This document shows, in pieces, positions 1-5,374 of a stretch of DNA of 6,635 nucleotides. Source of the DNA: Bacteroidota bacterium (lineage in GTDB: Bacteria > Bacteroidota > Rhodothermia > Rhodothermales > UBA10348); NCBI GenBank assembly GCA_022571135.1, contig JACZYK010000153.1, positions 1 through 6,635 on the forward strand, in the 5' to 3' direction. A model generated the notes under the pieces. The model ran no database searches. It was not told where the DNA came from and saw only the letters and a program-made list of their open reading frames with translations. The first letter of the stretch is position 1. The number at the start of each line of letters is the position of its first letter. The position numbers and the translations under genes were made by a program.

Positions 1-287
1 GAACCCAGAGGCAGAAGTTCATTCAGCGTTCCACGGGTCTGCGCCGACAGCGTTACGTCGCGGGGCGAATCGGCCGTACCGATGAGGGCGATCCTATCCT
101 CAAAAGTTCTCGGAGTCAGGACAATCGATTCCACCTGAACGGTGCGAACCGTTGGGGATTCAACCCCTTCAGAATTATCCGATACGGCGTTTTCGGCGGC
201 TCCCCCCCCGCAGCCCCACGAGAGAGCGACCGTGAGAATCAGAAAGGCGACCGGCGCCGCTGCACGTTTCATTACATTGCGAAACAT
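1..287 (-). CDS. RND efflux periplasmic adaptor (membrane fusion protein), N-terminal part
   Basis: Partial gene: 95 codons plus two bases read leftward from an ATG at 287 and run off the window edge with no stop. The N-terminus is a lipoprotein-like signal: basic residues K7 R8, a hydrophobic run at about 13-22, then S23 W24 G25 C26, an imperfect lipobox. A second in-frame ATG at 272 (codon 6) would give a more typical signal starting Met-Lys-Arg and may be the true start; neither has a clear Shine-Dalgarno. After a low-complexity acidic linker, the stretch beginning VRTVQVESIVL and continuing through RIALIGTADSPRDVTL to a TRGTL segment is typical of HlyD/AcrA-type adaptors, where the first beta-barrel strand leads into the lipoyl domain. 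In this family the adaptor bridges an inner-membrane RND pump and a TolC channel. It lies 18 bases after the TolC stop, so it is almost certainly co-transcribed. A run of eight G on the coding strand follows the Cys codon. Confidence 0.82.
   Translation of the reverse strand, partial: MFRNVMKRAAAPVAFLILTVALSWGCGGGAAENAVSDNSEGVESPTVRTVQVESIVLTPRTFEDRIALIGTADSPRDVTLSAQTRGTLNELLPLG
202..209 (-). repeat. G8 homopolymer tract just after the lipobox cysteine codon
   Basis: Eight consecutive C on the plus strand (G8 on the coding strand) encode Gly-Gly-Gly (27-29) directly after Cys26 of the adaptor. Tracts of this length can slip during replication. A change of one base would frameshift the adaptor right after its lipobox. 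The tract itself is seen directly; any switching role is inference. Confidence 0.5.
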
Positions 288-305
288 GGTATCTATTGGC
301 AAAGC

Positions 306-1973
306 TTAGTTGCTGGTGATGTGAGGGTAGACCGTAGCCACCTGTGGCGACCCGATTGCGGTATCGTAGGCGCTTCTGGATACCAGATAGTCATGGACGG
401 CCTGCAGATAATTCAAACGGCTTTGATCGAGCTGGCTGGACGCCTCCCGCACTTCTATCGGACTCGCCACGCCCTCTCGAAGACGGGCTTCCGCATAAAA
501 GAAATTGAGATCGGCGCGTTCAACATTCTGCTCCTGGCGGGTCATCCTTTTCTGCGCGGCGCGGACATCTCTCAGCGCCCGTTCGACCTCGATTCGGATT
601 GAGTGTCCAAGATATTCGTAGCCCATCTCGGCCTTGTTCATTGCGATTTTCCGCTGCTGGATACGCTGTGAGGTGCCAAAGCCGTCGAATAGATTCCAGG
701 AAAGTCTGAAACCGACGTTCATGTTCCAGTCCCAGTAATCAGAGCTGAAATAGCCGTTTGAGCTGCTCGAGAACGAAAAAGGATTGTTCGGATCGGAGGA
801 GATGATAGAACGGTTATCAGGGACGTTTCCGACATAATTCAGGTTCAGAAAGGCGTTCAGTTCGGGCAGAAAACCGCTTCGTTCGACCTGCAGCTGGATT
901 CTCTCCAGTTCAATATTGATGGCGGCCTGTTCCAGGTCGGGTCTGTTCTCCGCCGCCAGAATCGCCGCGTCTTCGACGGAAATCGGAATAAATCCGCCGG
1001 CCGCAGCCGGTTCGAGTACTCCTAGGAGACGGAGCTGTTGCTCGACCGGCATGCCGATCAAAAGTTTCAGATTATCCAACGCCCCAGCGTACGCGTTTTC
1101 TGCCTGTATATACTGTGTCTCCAGGTTGGCGAGTTCGACTTCGGCCGACAGACGCTGAAATTTTGGAGCCGTACCCAGTGAGACCTGACGCGCCATCTCG
1201 GCCCGAGTTCTGTCTGCGCGTCCGACGCTCTGGGACAGGACGTTCGTTTGCTCCTCGGTCAGAAGAGTCTGATAGAAAGCTCGCTTGACGTTGTCGATCA
1301 GGAGTTGCTCCTGGCGTCGAATCGCCGCGCTGTTCATCGGTTCGAGCCATTTCTTAGCGCCTGTGGCCCCGAAGATCACCCGCCCGTCGAACAGTTTCTG
1401 CGTGACCGAAACGCCTGCACGGTACATGTTGGGGATGTTGAATGGATTGTTGCTCGACTCGACGACAATATTGGCCGCATCCAGACCGGCCTTTCGCCGG
1501 GCGAAATACTCCCCCACGGTGATGGGCACAGAATCCGGATCTCCATCGGTACGCGTCTGTTCGTTGTAGGCCAGCCAGTCGATAAATCCCAGCGTTTGAA
1601 AGAATCCTCCTGCCTGGCTGCCGGCGAACGGATTGACGGTTCTGACATTCCGGGTATAACCGGACGAAATGTCGATCTGGGGGTAGAGTTCGGCCCATCC
1701 CTCTTTGATTTGAGCCCGTGCGTTGTCGAGGTCCAGGCGATTGTTTTGAATCGTCAGGTTGCTGACGAGTGCTATCTGAATGGCTTCGTCGATCGTGAGA
1801 ACAACCTCGGTTGCGGCCGAGTGCTCCCGCGCTGCGGTTACGTTAATTTGAGCATGTGCCGATCCTGCCTCGAGCACACCCAATGCAAGGATCAGAGCCG
1901 ATCGAACGCGAGATTTGCCCGGTAGTCGGATCGGAATTTGGGAAATCAGTTTTACGAACGTCGTGCTTTTCAT
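306..1973 (-). CDS. tolC-like: TolC-family outer-membrane efflux channel
   Basis: A 555-residue protein when started at the ATG at 1973. The frame stays open further upstream, but that extension is Arg/Pro-rich, overlaps the end of the repressor gene and has no signal sequence. From 1973 the protein has a basic N-region, a hydrophobic core (about 26-34) and a likely signal-peptidase site after A-H-A (about 39-41). Two outer-membrane-efflux-protein repeats follow, the first from about 59 (LTIDEAIQIAL) and the second from about 330 (ISVEDAAILAAENRPDLEQA). Each contains a long coiled-coil helical hairpin and a beta-barrel strand ending in LFDG (about 194-197 and 428-431). The late LREGVASPIEVREA segment is a typical TolC motif. 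Members form trimeric channel-tunnels taking substrate from RND or ABC pumps across the outer membrane. The linker before the first barrel strand (about 112-185) is long, with Asn/Pro-rich SNNPFNIPN. The gene begins 67 bases after the tetR stop and ends 18 bases before the adaptor, so it is the middle gene of an efflux operon. No obvious Shine-Dalgarno precedes the start. Substrate cannot be told from sequence. Confidence 0.93.
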   Translation of the reverse strand: MKSTTFVKLISQIPIRLPGKSRVRSALILALGVLEAGSAHAQINVTAAREHSAATEVVLTIDEAIQIALVSNLTIQNNRLDLDNARAQIKEGWAELYPQIDISSGYTRNVRTVNPFAGSQAGGFFQTLGFIDWLAYNEQTRTDGDPDSVPITVGEYFARRKAGLDAANIVVESSNNPFNIPNMYRAGVSVTQKLFDGRVIFGATGAKKWLEPMNSAAIRRQEQLLIDNVKRAFYQTLLTEEQTNVLSQSVGRADRTRAEMARQVSLGTAPKFQRLSAEVELANLETQYIQAENAYAGALDNLKLLIGMPVEQQLRLLGVLEPAAAGGFIPISVEDAAILAAENRPDLEQAAINIELERIQLQVERSGFLPELNAFLNLNYVGNVPDNRSIISSDPNNPFSFSSSSNGYFSSDYWDWNMNVGFRLSWNLFDGFGTSQRIQQRKIAMNKAEMGYEYLGHSIRIEVERALRDVRAAQKRMTRQEQNVERADLNFFYAEARLREGVASPIEVREASSQLDQSRLNYLQAVHDYLVSRSAYDTAIGSPQVATVYPHITSN

Positions 1974-2040
1974 CGCGTGCGTAAGGGTGGTTCGAGATGG
2001 TGAATTTCTTTTTTGCCCCTCCGGTCTTGCCCGATGTAGA

Positions 2041-2715
2041 TCAGGCGGTCTCCTGAACCTTTGACGCCGCCACGCCATACAGAATGAACTCCGTTAGGAA
2101 AGCGGCCATTTCCCTGGTGTCGTGACTGGGCGAACCACGAGGCCCATTCGGATGGAGGAGACACTGTGTCATCTGCACACCCTTTATATTGGTAAAGATC
2201 AGATTTGCCAGCAGGTTCGTCGACATCTTTCTCAGTTCACCCCGATCCATGGCATCCTGCAGCGGAACGGCAAGCGTTTCCATCACCCGGCCCTGCTGCA
2301 AGGCGAAATAACTCGACCGCTCCCTATCGTCGCTGAAGATCAGCCGCTGTGCTTCCTTGATAAGTATCAAAAACAGGTTGAATCGCTCCGAGAAAAACTC
2401 GAAAGATCGCTCGATGAAATTCTCCATGACGCGGTGGAACGAGAGCGTATCAGAGGACCCGAACGAGTCGATGATCAGATCCCGCAGTCCTTCGTATAGC
2501 TGGTCGAATATGGCGAGTAGAATCTGTTCTTTGCCGTCCGGGAAGTAATTATACAGGGTGCCTTTGCCGAACTCGGCGCGATGCGCGATTTCCTCTATCG
2601 TAGCTTTGGAATATCCACGTTCTGCAAAGACTGCTTTGGCGGCATCCAGGATCTCCTCGCGCCTCAGTAGACGTTCTCGTTCTCTTCGAGGGAGGCGGTT
2701 TTCTATGTTCTCCAT
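2041..2715 (-). CDS. TetR/AcrR-family transcriptional repressor
   Basis: A 224-residue protein of usual TetR-family length. After a very basic, Arg-rich N-tail (9-19), the DNA-binding domain starts at REEILDAAKAVFAERGY (19-35) and continues with ATIEEIAHRAEFGKGTLYNYF (38-58), which holds the helix-turn-helix with the family's G-x-L-Y-x-Y-F signature. The remainder (about 70-224) is helical and serves ligand binding and dimerisation in this family; it is not similar enough to a named regulator for me to name an inducer. It is the first gene of the unit tetR, TolC, adaptor, a common arrangement in which the repressor controls its own efflux operon and is released by a pump substrate. An operator-like dyad lies 22-52 bases upstream of the start. 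ACGGAA sits about 14 bases before the ATG, too far to be a good ribosome site, so initiation may not depend on Shine-Dalgarno pairing. Confidence 0.93.
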   Translation of the reverse strand: MENIENRLPRRERERLLRREEILDAAKAVFAERGYSKATIEEIAHRAEFGKGTLYNYFPDGKEQILLAIFDQLYEGLRDLIIDSFGSSDTLSFHRVMENFIERSFEFFSERFNLFLILIKEAQRLIFSDDRERSSYFALQQGRVMETLAVPLQDAMDRGELRKMSTNLLANLIFTNIKGVQMTQCLLHPNGPRGSPSHDTREMAAFLTEFILYGVAASKVQETA

Positions 2716-2736
2716 CTGTAAAATCGATTTCCGTTG

Positions 2737-2767
2737 GACTGTCGGTCTAAACTATGACCGACCAGTC
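2737..2767 (-). promoter_or_regulatory. Probable TetR operator dyad upstream of the efflux operon
   Basis: On the plus strand GACTGTCGGTC (2737-2747) and GACCGACCAGTC (2756-2767) form an inverted repeat over an 8-base spacer; the right arm differs from a perfect complement by one extra C. The right arm is also the core of a compact 14-base imperfect palindrome, TGACCGACCAGTCA (2755-2768), of the form many TetR-family repressors bind. A further AGTCA-GAAAG-TGACT dyad overlaps it (2764-2778). Its position immediately before the tetR start fits autorepression. On the minus strand TAGTTTAG (2754-2747) lies inside the dyad and is one base from the Bacteroidota -7 consensus TAnnTTTG, but I see no convincing partner -33 element. 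The symmetry is seen directly; the binding partner is inferred. Confidence 0.65.
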
Positions 2768-2814
2768 AGAAAGTGACTGCTACGTCATGGAATAAGCGGA
2801 GATTCAAAGCAGGC

Positions 2815-2851
2815 GTGAAGAAAAGAAGAAGTGTTCGTCTGTTCAGACGAA
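2815..2851 (-). terminator. Hairpin with pyrimidine-rich tail at the 3' end of manC
   Basis: TTCGTCTG (2834-2841) and CAGACGAA (2844-2851) are perfectly complementary with two bases between. In RNA this would fold as a seven-pair stem with a four-base loop. The manC stop codon (2843-2845) lies at the centre. On the minus strand the stem is followed by CAC and then TTCTTCTTTTCTTC, a U/C-rich rather than pure U tail. It probably terminates manC, at least partly, before the tetR promoter. The tail is imperfect, so some read-through into the efflux operon is possible. Confidence 0.5.
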
Positions 2852-3916
2852 GTCGTCCAGCTGGTTGGCGTACAGATAGTCCACTACGTTTTTGACCTGC
2901 TGTGTACTGTCCGTATGGCAGATCAGCGTCGCATCTTTTGTATCCACGACGACCGCGTCATGGATTCCAATCAGCACGATCAAACGCTCGTCGGCACAGA
3001 TGAGGCATCCGCTGGAGTTGTGAACGATGGCATTTCCTGAGATGCTGTTACCGTGTTTCCCTTTCTCTCTCAAATCATATACGGCTCGCCAGTCTCCGAC
3101 ATCGCTCCAGTCGAAGGAACCCGGAACGACATAGACTTTTTCGGCTCTCTCCATGACTCCGTAATCGATTGAGATGCTCGGACAGGCAGCGAATGCATCG
3201 CGTAGGGCCTTTTTTTCTCCCTTCGTGCCGAGTTTCCTTTTCAGGATCGAGAATGCATCAGCGACCTTGGGCAGGTGTTTGTTTACCGCGTCGAGTATGG
3301 ATTCCGCCCGCCAGATGAACATGCCACTGTTCCAGAGAAAGTCTCCAGAGTCGATGAATCTTTCCGCGGTAGCCTGATTGGGCTTTTCGGCGAACGTCTT
3401 GACCCGGTAAGGCGCCAGCATGTCCCCATTCGCATCTCCCGTGTCGTACTGGATGTATCCGTAACCTGTGGCGGCGTGGGTGGGTTCAATACCGATCGTG
3501 AGCAGGCCGCCTTCTTTGCGCGCCGCCTCTACTGCGACACGGAGATCTTTCTGGAACTGCTTTACGTTCCGGATCACGTGATCTGCCGGCAACACGATCA
3601 TTATCGCATCCGGATCATTCTCAAAGAGCTTCATTGCCGAGTACGTGATACAAGGCGCAGTATTTCTGCTGATCGGTTCCGCCAGGATATTTTCGATTGG
3701 CAAAGAGGGCAGTTGCATGTGGGTTTGTTCCACGTAGCGCTCGTTCGTCACGACGTAGCATTGTTCAGGTTCGACAATTCCATGTAGCCTGGCGAGAGTA
3801 CTTTGAATGAGCGTGTCTTCCGCGAGTAGGCCCAGAAATTGCTTGGGGGTTTCCCTTCGGCTCATGGGCCAGAATCGGCTTCCGATACCACCGGCCATGA
3901 TTACGGCATATGTCAT
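2843..3916 (-). CDS. manC: Mannose-1-phosphate guanylyltransferase
   Basis: A 357-residue cytoplasmic nucleotidyltransferase that makes GDP-mannose from GTP and mannose-1-phosphate, a precursor for exopolysaccharide, O-antigen or protein glycosylation. The N-terminal nucleotide-binding signature is at 9-27 (GGIGSRFWPMSRRETPKQF). The family's PADH motif follows at 110-113, then F-A-E-K-P (175-179), W-N-S-G-M-F (195-200), SIDYGVMER (249-257) and FDWSDVGDW (268-276). Together these separate GDP-mannose enzymes from the glucose and UDP-sugar relatives. The length matches the single-domain form; the C-terminal phosphomannose-isomerase domain of the longer bifunctional enzymes is absent. The start at 3916 gives the canonical MTYAVIMAGG; no Shine-Dalgarno is visible. 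A possible relic of a polysaccharide-export gene ends 19 bases upstream, and a hairpin overlaps the stop. Confidence 0.95.
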   Translation of the reverse strand: MTYAVIMAGGIGSRFWPMSRRETPKQFLGLLAEDTLIQSTLARLHGIVEPEQCYVVTNERYVEQTHMQLPSLPIENILAEPISRNTAPCITYSAMKLFENDPDAIMIVLPADHVIRNVKQFQKDLRVAVEAARKEGGLLTIGIEPTHAATGYGYIQYDTGDANGDMLAPYRVKTFAEKPNQATAERFIDSGDFLWNSGMFIWRAESILDAVNKHLPKVADAFSILKRKLGTKGEKKALRDAFAACPSISIDYGVMERAEKVYVVPGSFDWSDVGDWRAVYDLREKGKHGNSISGNAIVHNSSGCLICADERLIVLIGIHDAVVVDTKDATLICHTDSTQQVKNVVDYLYANQLDDFV

Positions 3917-3935
3917 TTGAACGTGGATTTAATTC

Positions 3936-4127
3936 TCAGAATAATAGGCTGAGAACCAGCCTTGTGATGGCCGAGATCGGTACTTCGACGACATCAAAGG
4001 GTTTCAATATCAAGCGTCCTGAGAGTTTAGTTTCGGACGGTTTCCGCGACCCGGCGATGAATGGACGCCGGAGCCGTTCCGGCTCAGTTATCGGCGATCC
4101 CGGTCGTCTTGATCGGCCAACGGCCAC
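3936..4127 (-). pseudogene. Possible remnant of a polysaccharide-export protein C-terminus
   Basis: The minus-strand frame ending in TGA at 3936 closes with LILKPFDVVEVP followed by an Ile/Leu/Val-rich tail ending LVLSLLF. The pattern L-x-P-x-D-V-V-x-V-P is the characteristic end of SLBB-domain outer-membrane polysaccharide-export (Wza/BexD-like) proteins, where the residue before D is normally Gly and here is Phe. The frame lies 19 bases before manC on the same strand, the spacing expected of an operon partner. Upstream of about 4016 the peptide becomes Arg/Pro-rich and unlike the family, and I could not find a continuation in other frames. It may therefore be a decayed gene end, or a chance match. 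Read as an intact 63-residue gene with a GTG start at 4127 it makes little sense. Confidence 0.25.
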
Positions 4128-4240
4128 CGCAGCATATGTCTAATTATGTGGACGCTAAATCGTCTCAGGATGCTCATTTAAGGCGATTAAAGAACTCCGT
4201 CGGCCATTCACGGGTACGGACTACCATTTGTATGGGTGCC

Positions 4241-4256
4241 TGTCAATGGATTGACA
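4241..4256 (+). promoter_or_regulatory. Palindrome TGTCAATGGATTGACA with a consensus -35 box
   Basis: TGTCAAT and ATTGACA are perfect seven-base complements around a central GG. The right half contains TTGACA (4251-4256), a perfect sigma-70 -35 hexamer, 40 bases before the lipoprotein ATG. The best -10 candidates downstream (CGTTAT at 4275-4280, spacing 18) are poor. Because of the symmetry a TTGACA also faces the other way, toward manC. It may be a regulator site, a -35 element or both. The symmetry is seen directly; the role is inference. Confidence 0.4.
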
Positions 4257-4296
4257 TACTGAAATCAAAATAGCCGTTATAGGCAGAGGGAGCGTC

Positions 4297-4815
4297 ATGA
4301 AAAAAGCGACTACTATCCTCACGTTTTCACTACTTCTTATCGGGGCCACGGGATGCATTGTCGAAGAAAGCGTAGGACCGATGGGTCCCCAGGGGCCTCC
4401 CGGAAATGCAAACGTCTTTACGTTGAACTTCACCTTCTCGATGCTCGACGCGTCGATCAACGGTGCGGTAGCCTCCGTCCAGTACGAAGTGCCTGACCTT
4501 ATCGCATCGGTTGTAGATGAAGGCGCCGTATTGTTGTTCTTCAGAGATCAAGGGACCTGGACGGCGATGCCCTATACTTTTGGCGTCGAATCTCTGGACG
4601 TACCCGCAGTCGATTACACGATCTCGATGGGGTTCGGCTACGAGGTCGGATTTCTTGAGGTCTTCTACGAGGCGTCCTCGACGGTGGTCGACCTGACACT
4701 GCTGCCCGATCGTGAAATGAAAGCGGTCGTCATCGACGGATTCCTGATCGGCAAGAAGGAAATCGATCTAACGGACTGGGAAACGGTGAAATCGGTCTAC
4801 GGCCTCTCCGACTAA
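4297..4815 (+). CDS. Collagen-like (Gly-X-Y) lipoprotein of unknown function
   Basis: A 172-residue protein. The signal has K2 K3, a hydrophobic core at 7-15 and a lipobox-like A17-T18-G19-C20, so the mature protein should be lipid-anchored. Three Gly-X-Y triplets, GPM-GPQ-GPP, occupy 27-35, as in the short collagen-like stalks found just after the lipid anchor in many Bacteroidota surface lipoproteins. The remaining 130 or so residues alternate hydrophobic and polar residues, suggesting a beta-rich domain, and end in an acidic segment with TDWETVKSVYGLSD. I recognise the architecture but no assigned biochemical function. This start has the clearest ribosome site in the window, GAGG at 4286-4289, seven bases before the ATG. 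A TTGACA lies in the palindrome upstream. A hairpin is centred on the stop, and another lies about 40 bases further on. Confidence 0.85.
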   Translation: MKKATTILTFSLLLIGATGCIVEESVGPMGPQGPPGNANVFTLNFTFSMLDASINGAVASVQYEVPDLIASVVDEGAVLLFFRDQGTWTAMPYTFGVESLDVPAVDYTISMGFGYEVGFLEVFYEASSTVVDLTLLPDREMKAVVIDGFLIGKKEIDLTDWETVKSVYGLSD

Positions 4816-4822
4816 AGTCGGA
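4807..4822 (+). other. Inverted repeat centred on the lipoprotein stop codon
   Basis: TCCGACT (4807-4813) and AGTCGGA (4816-4822) are perfect complements separated by AA, with the TAA stop (4813-4815) at the centre. In RNA this gives about a six-pair stem with a four-base loop. No U tract follows, so it is not a standard intrinsic terminator. It could protect the mRNA 3' end or affect termination. The manC stop has the same arrangement. Confidence 0.4.
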
Positions 4823-4854
4823 TTGGATTCGATCGAGTGTCTTTCGGAAGAAAG

Positions 4855-4874
4855 AAAGTCTGAGATGAGACTTT
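4855..4874 (+). terminator. Weak terminator-like hairpin after the lipoprotein gene
   Basis: AAAGTCT (4855-4861) and AGACTTT (4868-4874) pair perfectly around the loop GAGATG, starting 39 bases after the lipoprotein stop. The stem is AT-rich and only its own closing TTT serves as a U tract, followed by AGGACA. It is a plausible but weak terminator for the lipoprotein transcript. Confidence 0.35.
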
Positions 4875-4943
4875 AGGACAGTGTTGCAGAGTCGATAATT
4901 ACTTTAGCAAAACGACATTGCCAGCAGCCTTTTCATCTATCTC

Positions 4944-5132
4944 ATGCCGGATCTGAACTACAAGAAACGCTGCACAACAAGACGAGCCCAAACAGCAACG
5001 ATGCGCCAAATCATCGCGGGATTCTGCCGAACCGCACTGGATGACTACAGAGAAGCTGGATATCCGTTCGGAAAAACAGTCGACGGTTTGCTCATCTGGT
5101 TTGAATACGGCCAGAAGACGACCGACAACTGA
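4944..5132 (+). CDS. Possible small protein of unknown function
   Basis: Encodes 62 residues from the ATG at 4944, or 43 from the ATG at 5001; neither has a clear Shine-Dalgarno. The part from 5001 reads like a real protein: an amphipathic helix (RQIIAGFCRTALDDYREAGY) followed by a short PFGKTVDGLLIWFEYG segment and a polar end. It has no signal peptide or membrane segment, so it would be cytoplasmic. Third codon positions from 5001 are rich in G/C, like the neighbouring genes. A strong intrinsic terminator on the same strand begins 40 bases after the stop, which argues that something here is transcribed as its own unit. GATAAT at 4894-4899 could be a -10 box, without a good -35. The part before 5001 is less protein-like and may be untranslated. 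I do not recognise a family. The alternative is a noncoding RNA ending at the same terminator. Confidence 0.4.
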   Translation: MPDLNYKKRCTTRRAQTATMRQIIAGFCRTALDDYREAGYPFGKTVDGLLIWFEYGQKTTDN

Positions 5133-5171
5133 TGTATCGATAGCGATAAATGGACCACTGAGGTTCGACAT

Positions 5172-5203
5172 ACGGTCCTGGGCAATCCCCGGACCGTTTT
5201 TAT
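5172..5203 (+). terminator. Strong rho-independent terminator
   Basis: ACGGTCC (5172-5178) pairs with GGACCGT (5191-5197). Inside, after one T/C mismatch, GGG (5180-5182) pairs with CCC (5187-5189) around the loop CAAT. The stem is followed at once by a run of five T (5197-5201) and AT. This is a textbook plus-strand intrinsic terminator. The nearest upstream plus-strand reading frame ends at 5132, whereas the lipoprotein gene ends about 350 bases upstream. On the minus strand there is no U tract. Confidence 0.8.
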
Positions 5204-5265
5204 GTGTGCTGTTCTCTGTCACAACTTTCGTTGGTTGGCCGGTATTCAAACGAACGGAATTTCAA

Positions 5266-5331
5266 ATGAGCGAACAACCTTCGCAGACTCTCCGCGTTAT
5301 ACAGATCGCTGACCCATCAGAGAGGCGATGA
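5266..5331 (+). other. 21-codon ORF: leader peptide or fragment of a CpdA-like phosphodiesterase
   Basis: ATG at 5266 to TGA at 5331. The peptide contains LRVIQIADP, close to the opening strand of CpdA/Icc 3',5'-cyclic-AMP phosphodiesterases, whose metal-binding start is typically (L/V)RxxQIxDxH. Here Ser follows D-P where His would be expected; one frame over, the bases read D-P-H, then run to a stop at 5353. ACGGAAT lies eight bases before the ATG, and the same heptamer precedes the methyltransferase ATG. CTGA-CCCA-TCAG (5309-5320) could form a small hairpin near its end. It could be a degraded gene start, a leader peptide for the next gene, or chance. Confidence 0.25.
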
Positions 5332-5374
5332 CTCGAAACACGTTCTATTTTGAGCCCAGGCTTCAACGGAATCC

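Larger units (their letters stand above)
3917..4296. other. Intergenic region between divergent manC and the collagen-like lipoprotein gene
   Basis: About 380 bases with no convincing intact gene. It holds the possible export-protein relic (to about 4016), a GC-rich fold and an operator-like palindrome with a -35 match (4241-4256). In the fold, CGCCG-GAGCCG-TTC-CGGCTC runs 4066-4085, and after a six-base bulge CGGCG (4092-4096) pairs with the first five bases. CGATC (4095-4099) and GATCG (4111-4115) form a further arm pair. The segment 4097-4296 has many stops in all frames. Promoters for both flanking genes should lie here. Confidence 0.45.

Noticed and set aside
1248..1925. 225-residue plus-strand ORF inside the TolC gene
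   Set aside because: It is the complement of a gene with clear TolC motifs and has no family resemblance of its own.
1974..2078. Extension of the TolC frame 35 codons upstream of 1973
   Set aside because: The added residues are Arg/Pro-rich, overlap the end of tetR, and would bury the signal peptide. The ATG at 1973 gives a normal export signal.
2721..2730. Perfect palindrome AAATCGATTT in the tetR leader
   Set aside because: It is a short AT-rich palindrome common by chance, and does not match the dyad arms nearby.
3275..3787. 170-residue plus-strand ORF inside manC
   Set aside because: It is a shadow of manC, which carries all its signature motifs on the other strand.
3910..4143. 77-residue plus-strand ORF upstream of the lipoprotein gene
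   Set aside because: Composition is Arg/Ser-rich and not protein-like, it overlaps the manC start, and no ribosome site is seen.
4899..5249. 116-residue minus-strand ORF opposite the small plus-strand gene
   Set aside because: It has no recognisable domain or start signal, is Cys/Ser-rich without pattern, and runs across a plus-strand terminator hairpin. The plus-strand reading is better supported.
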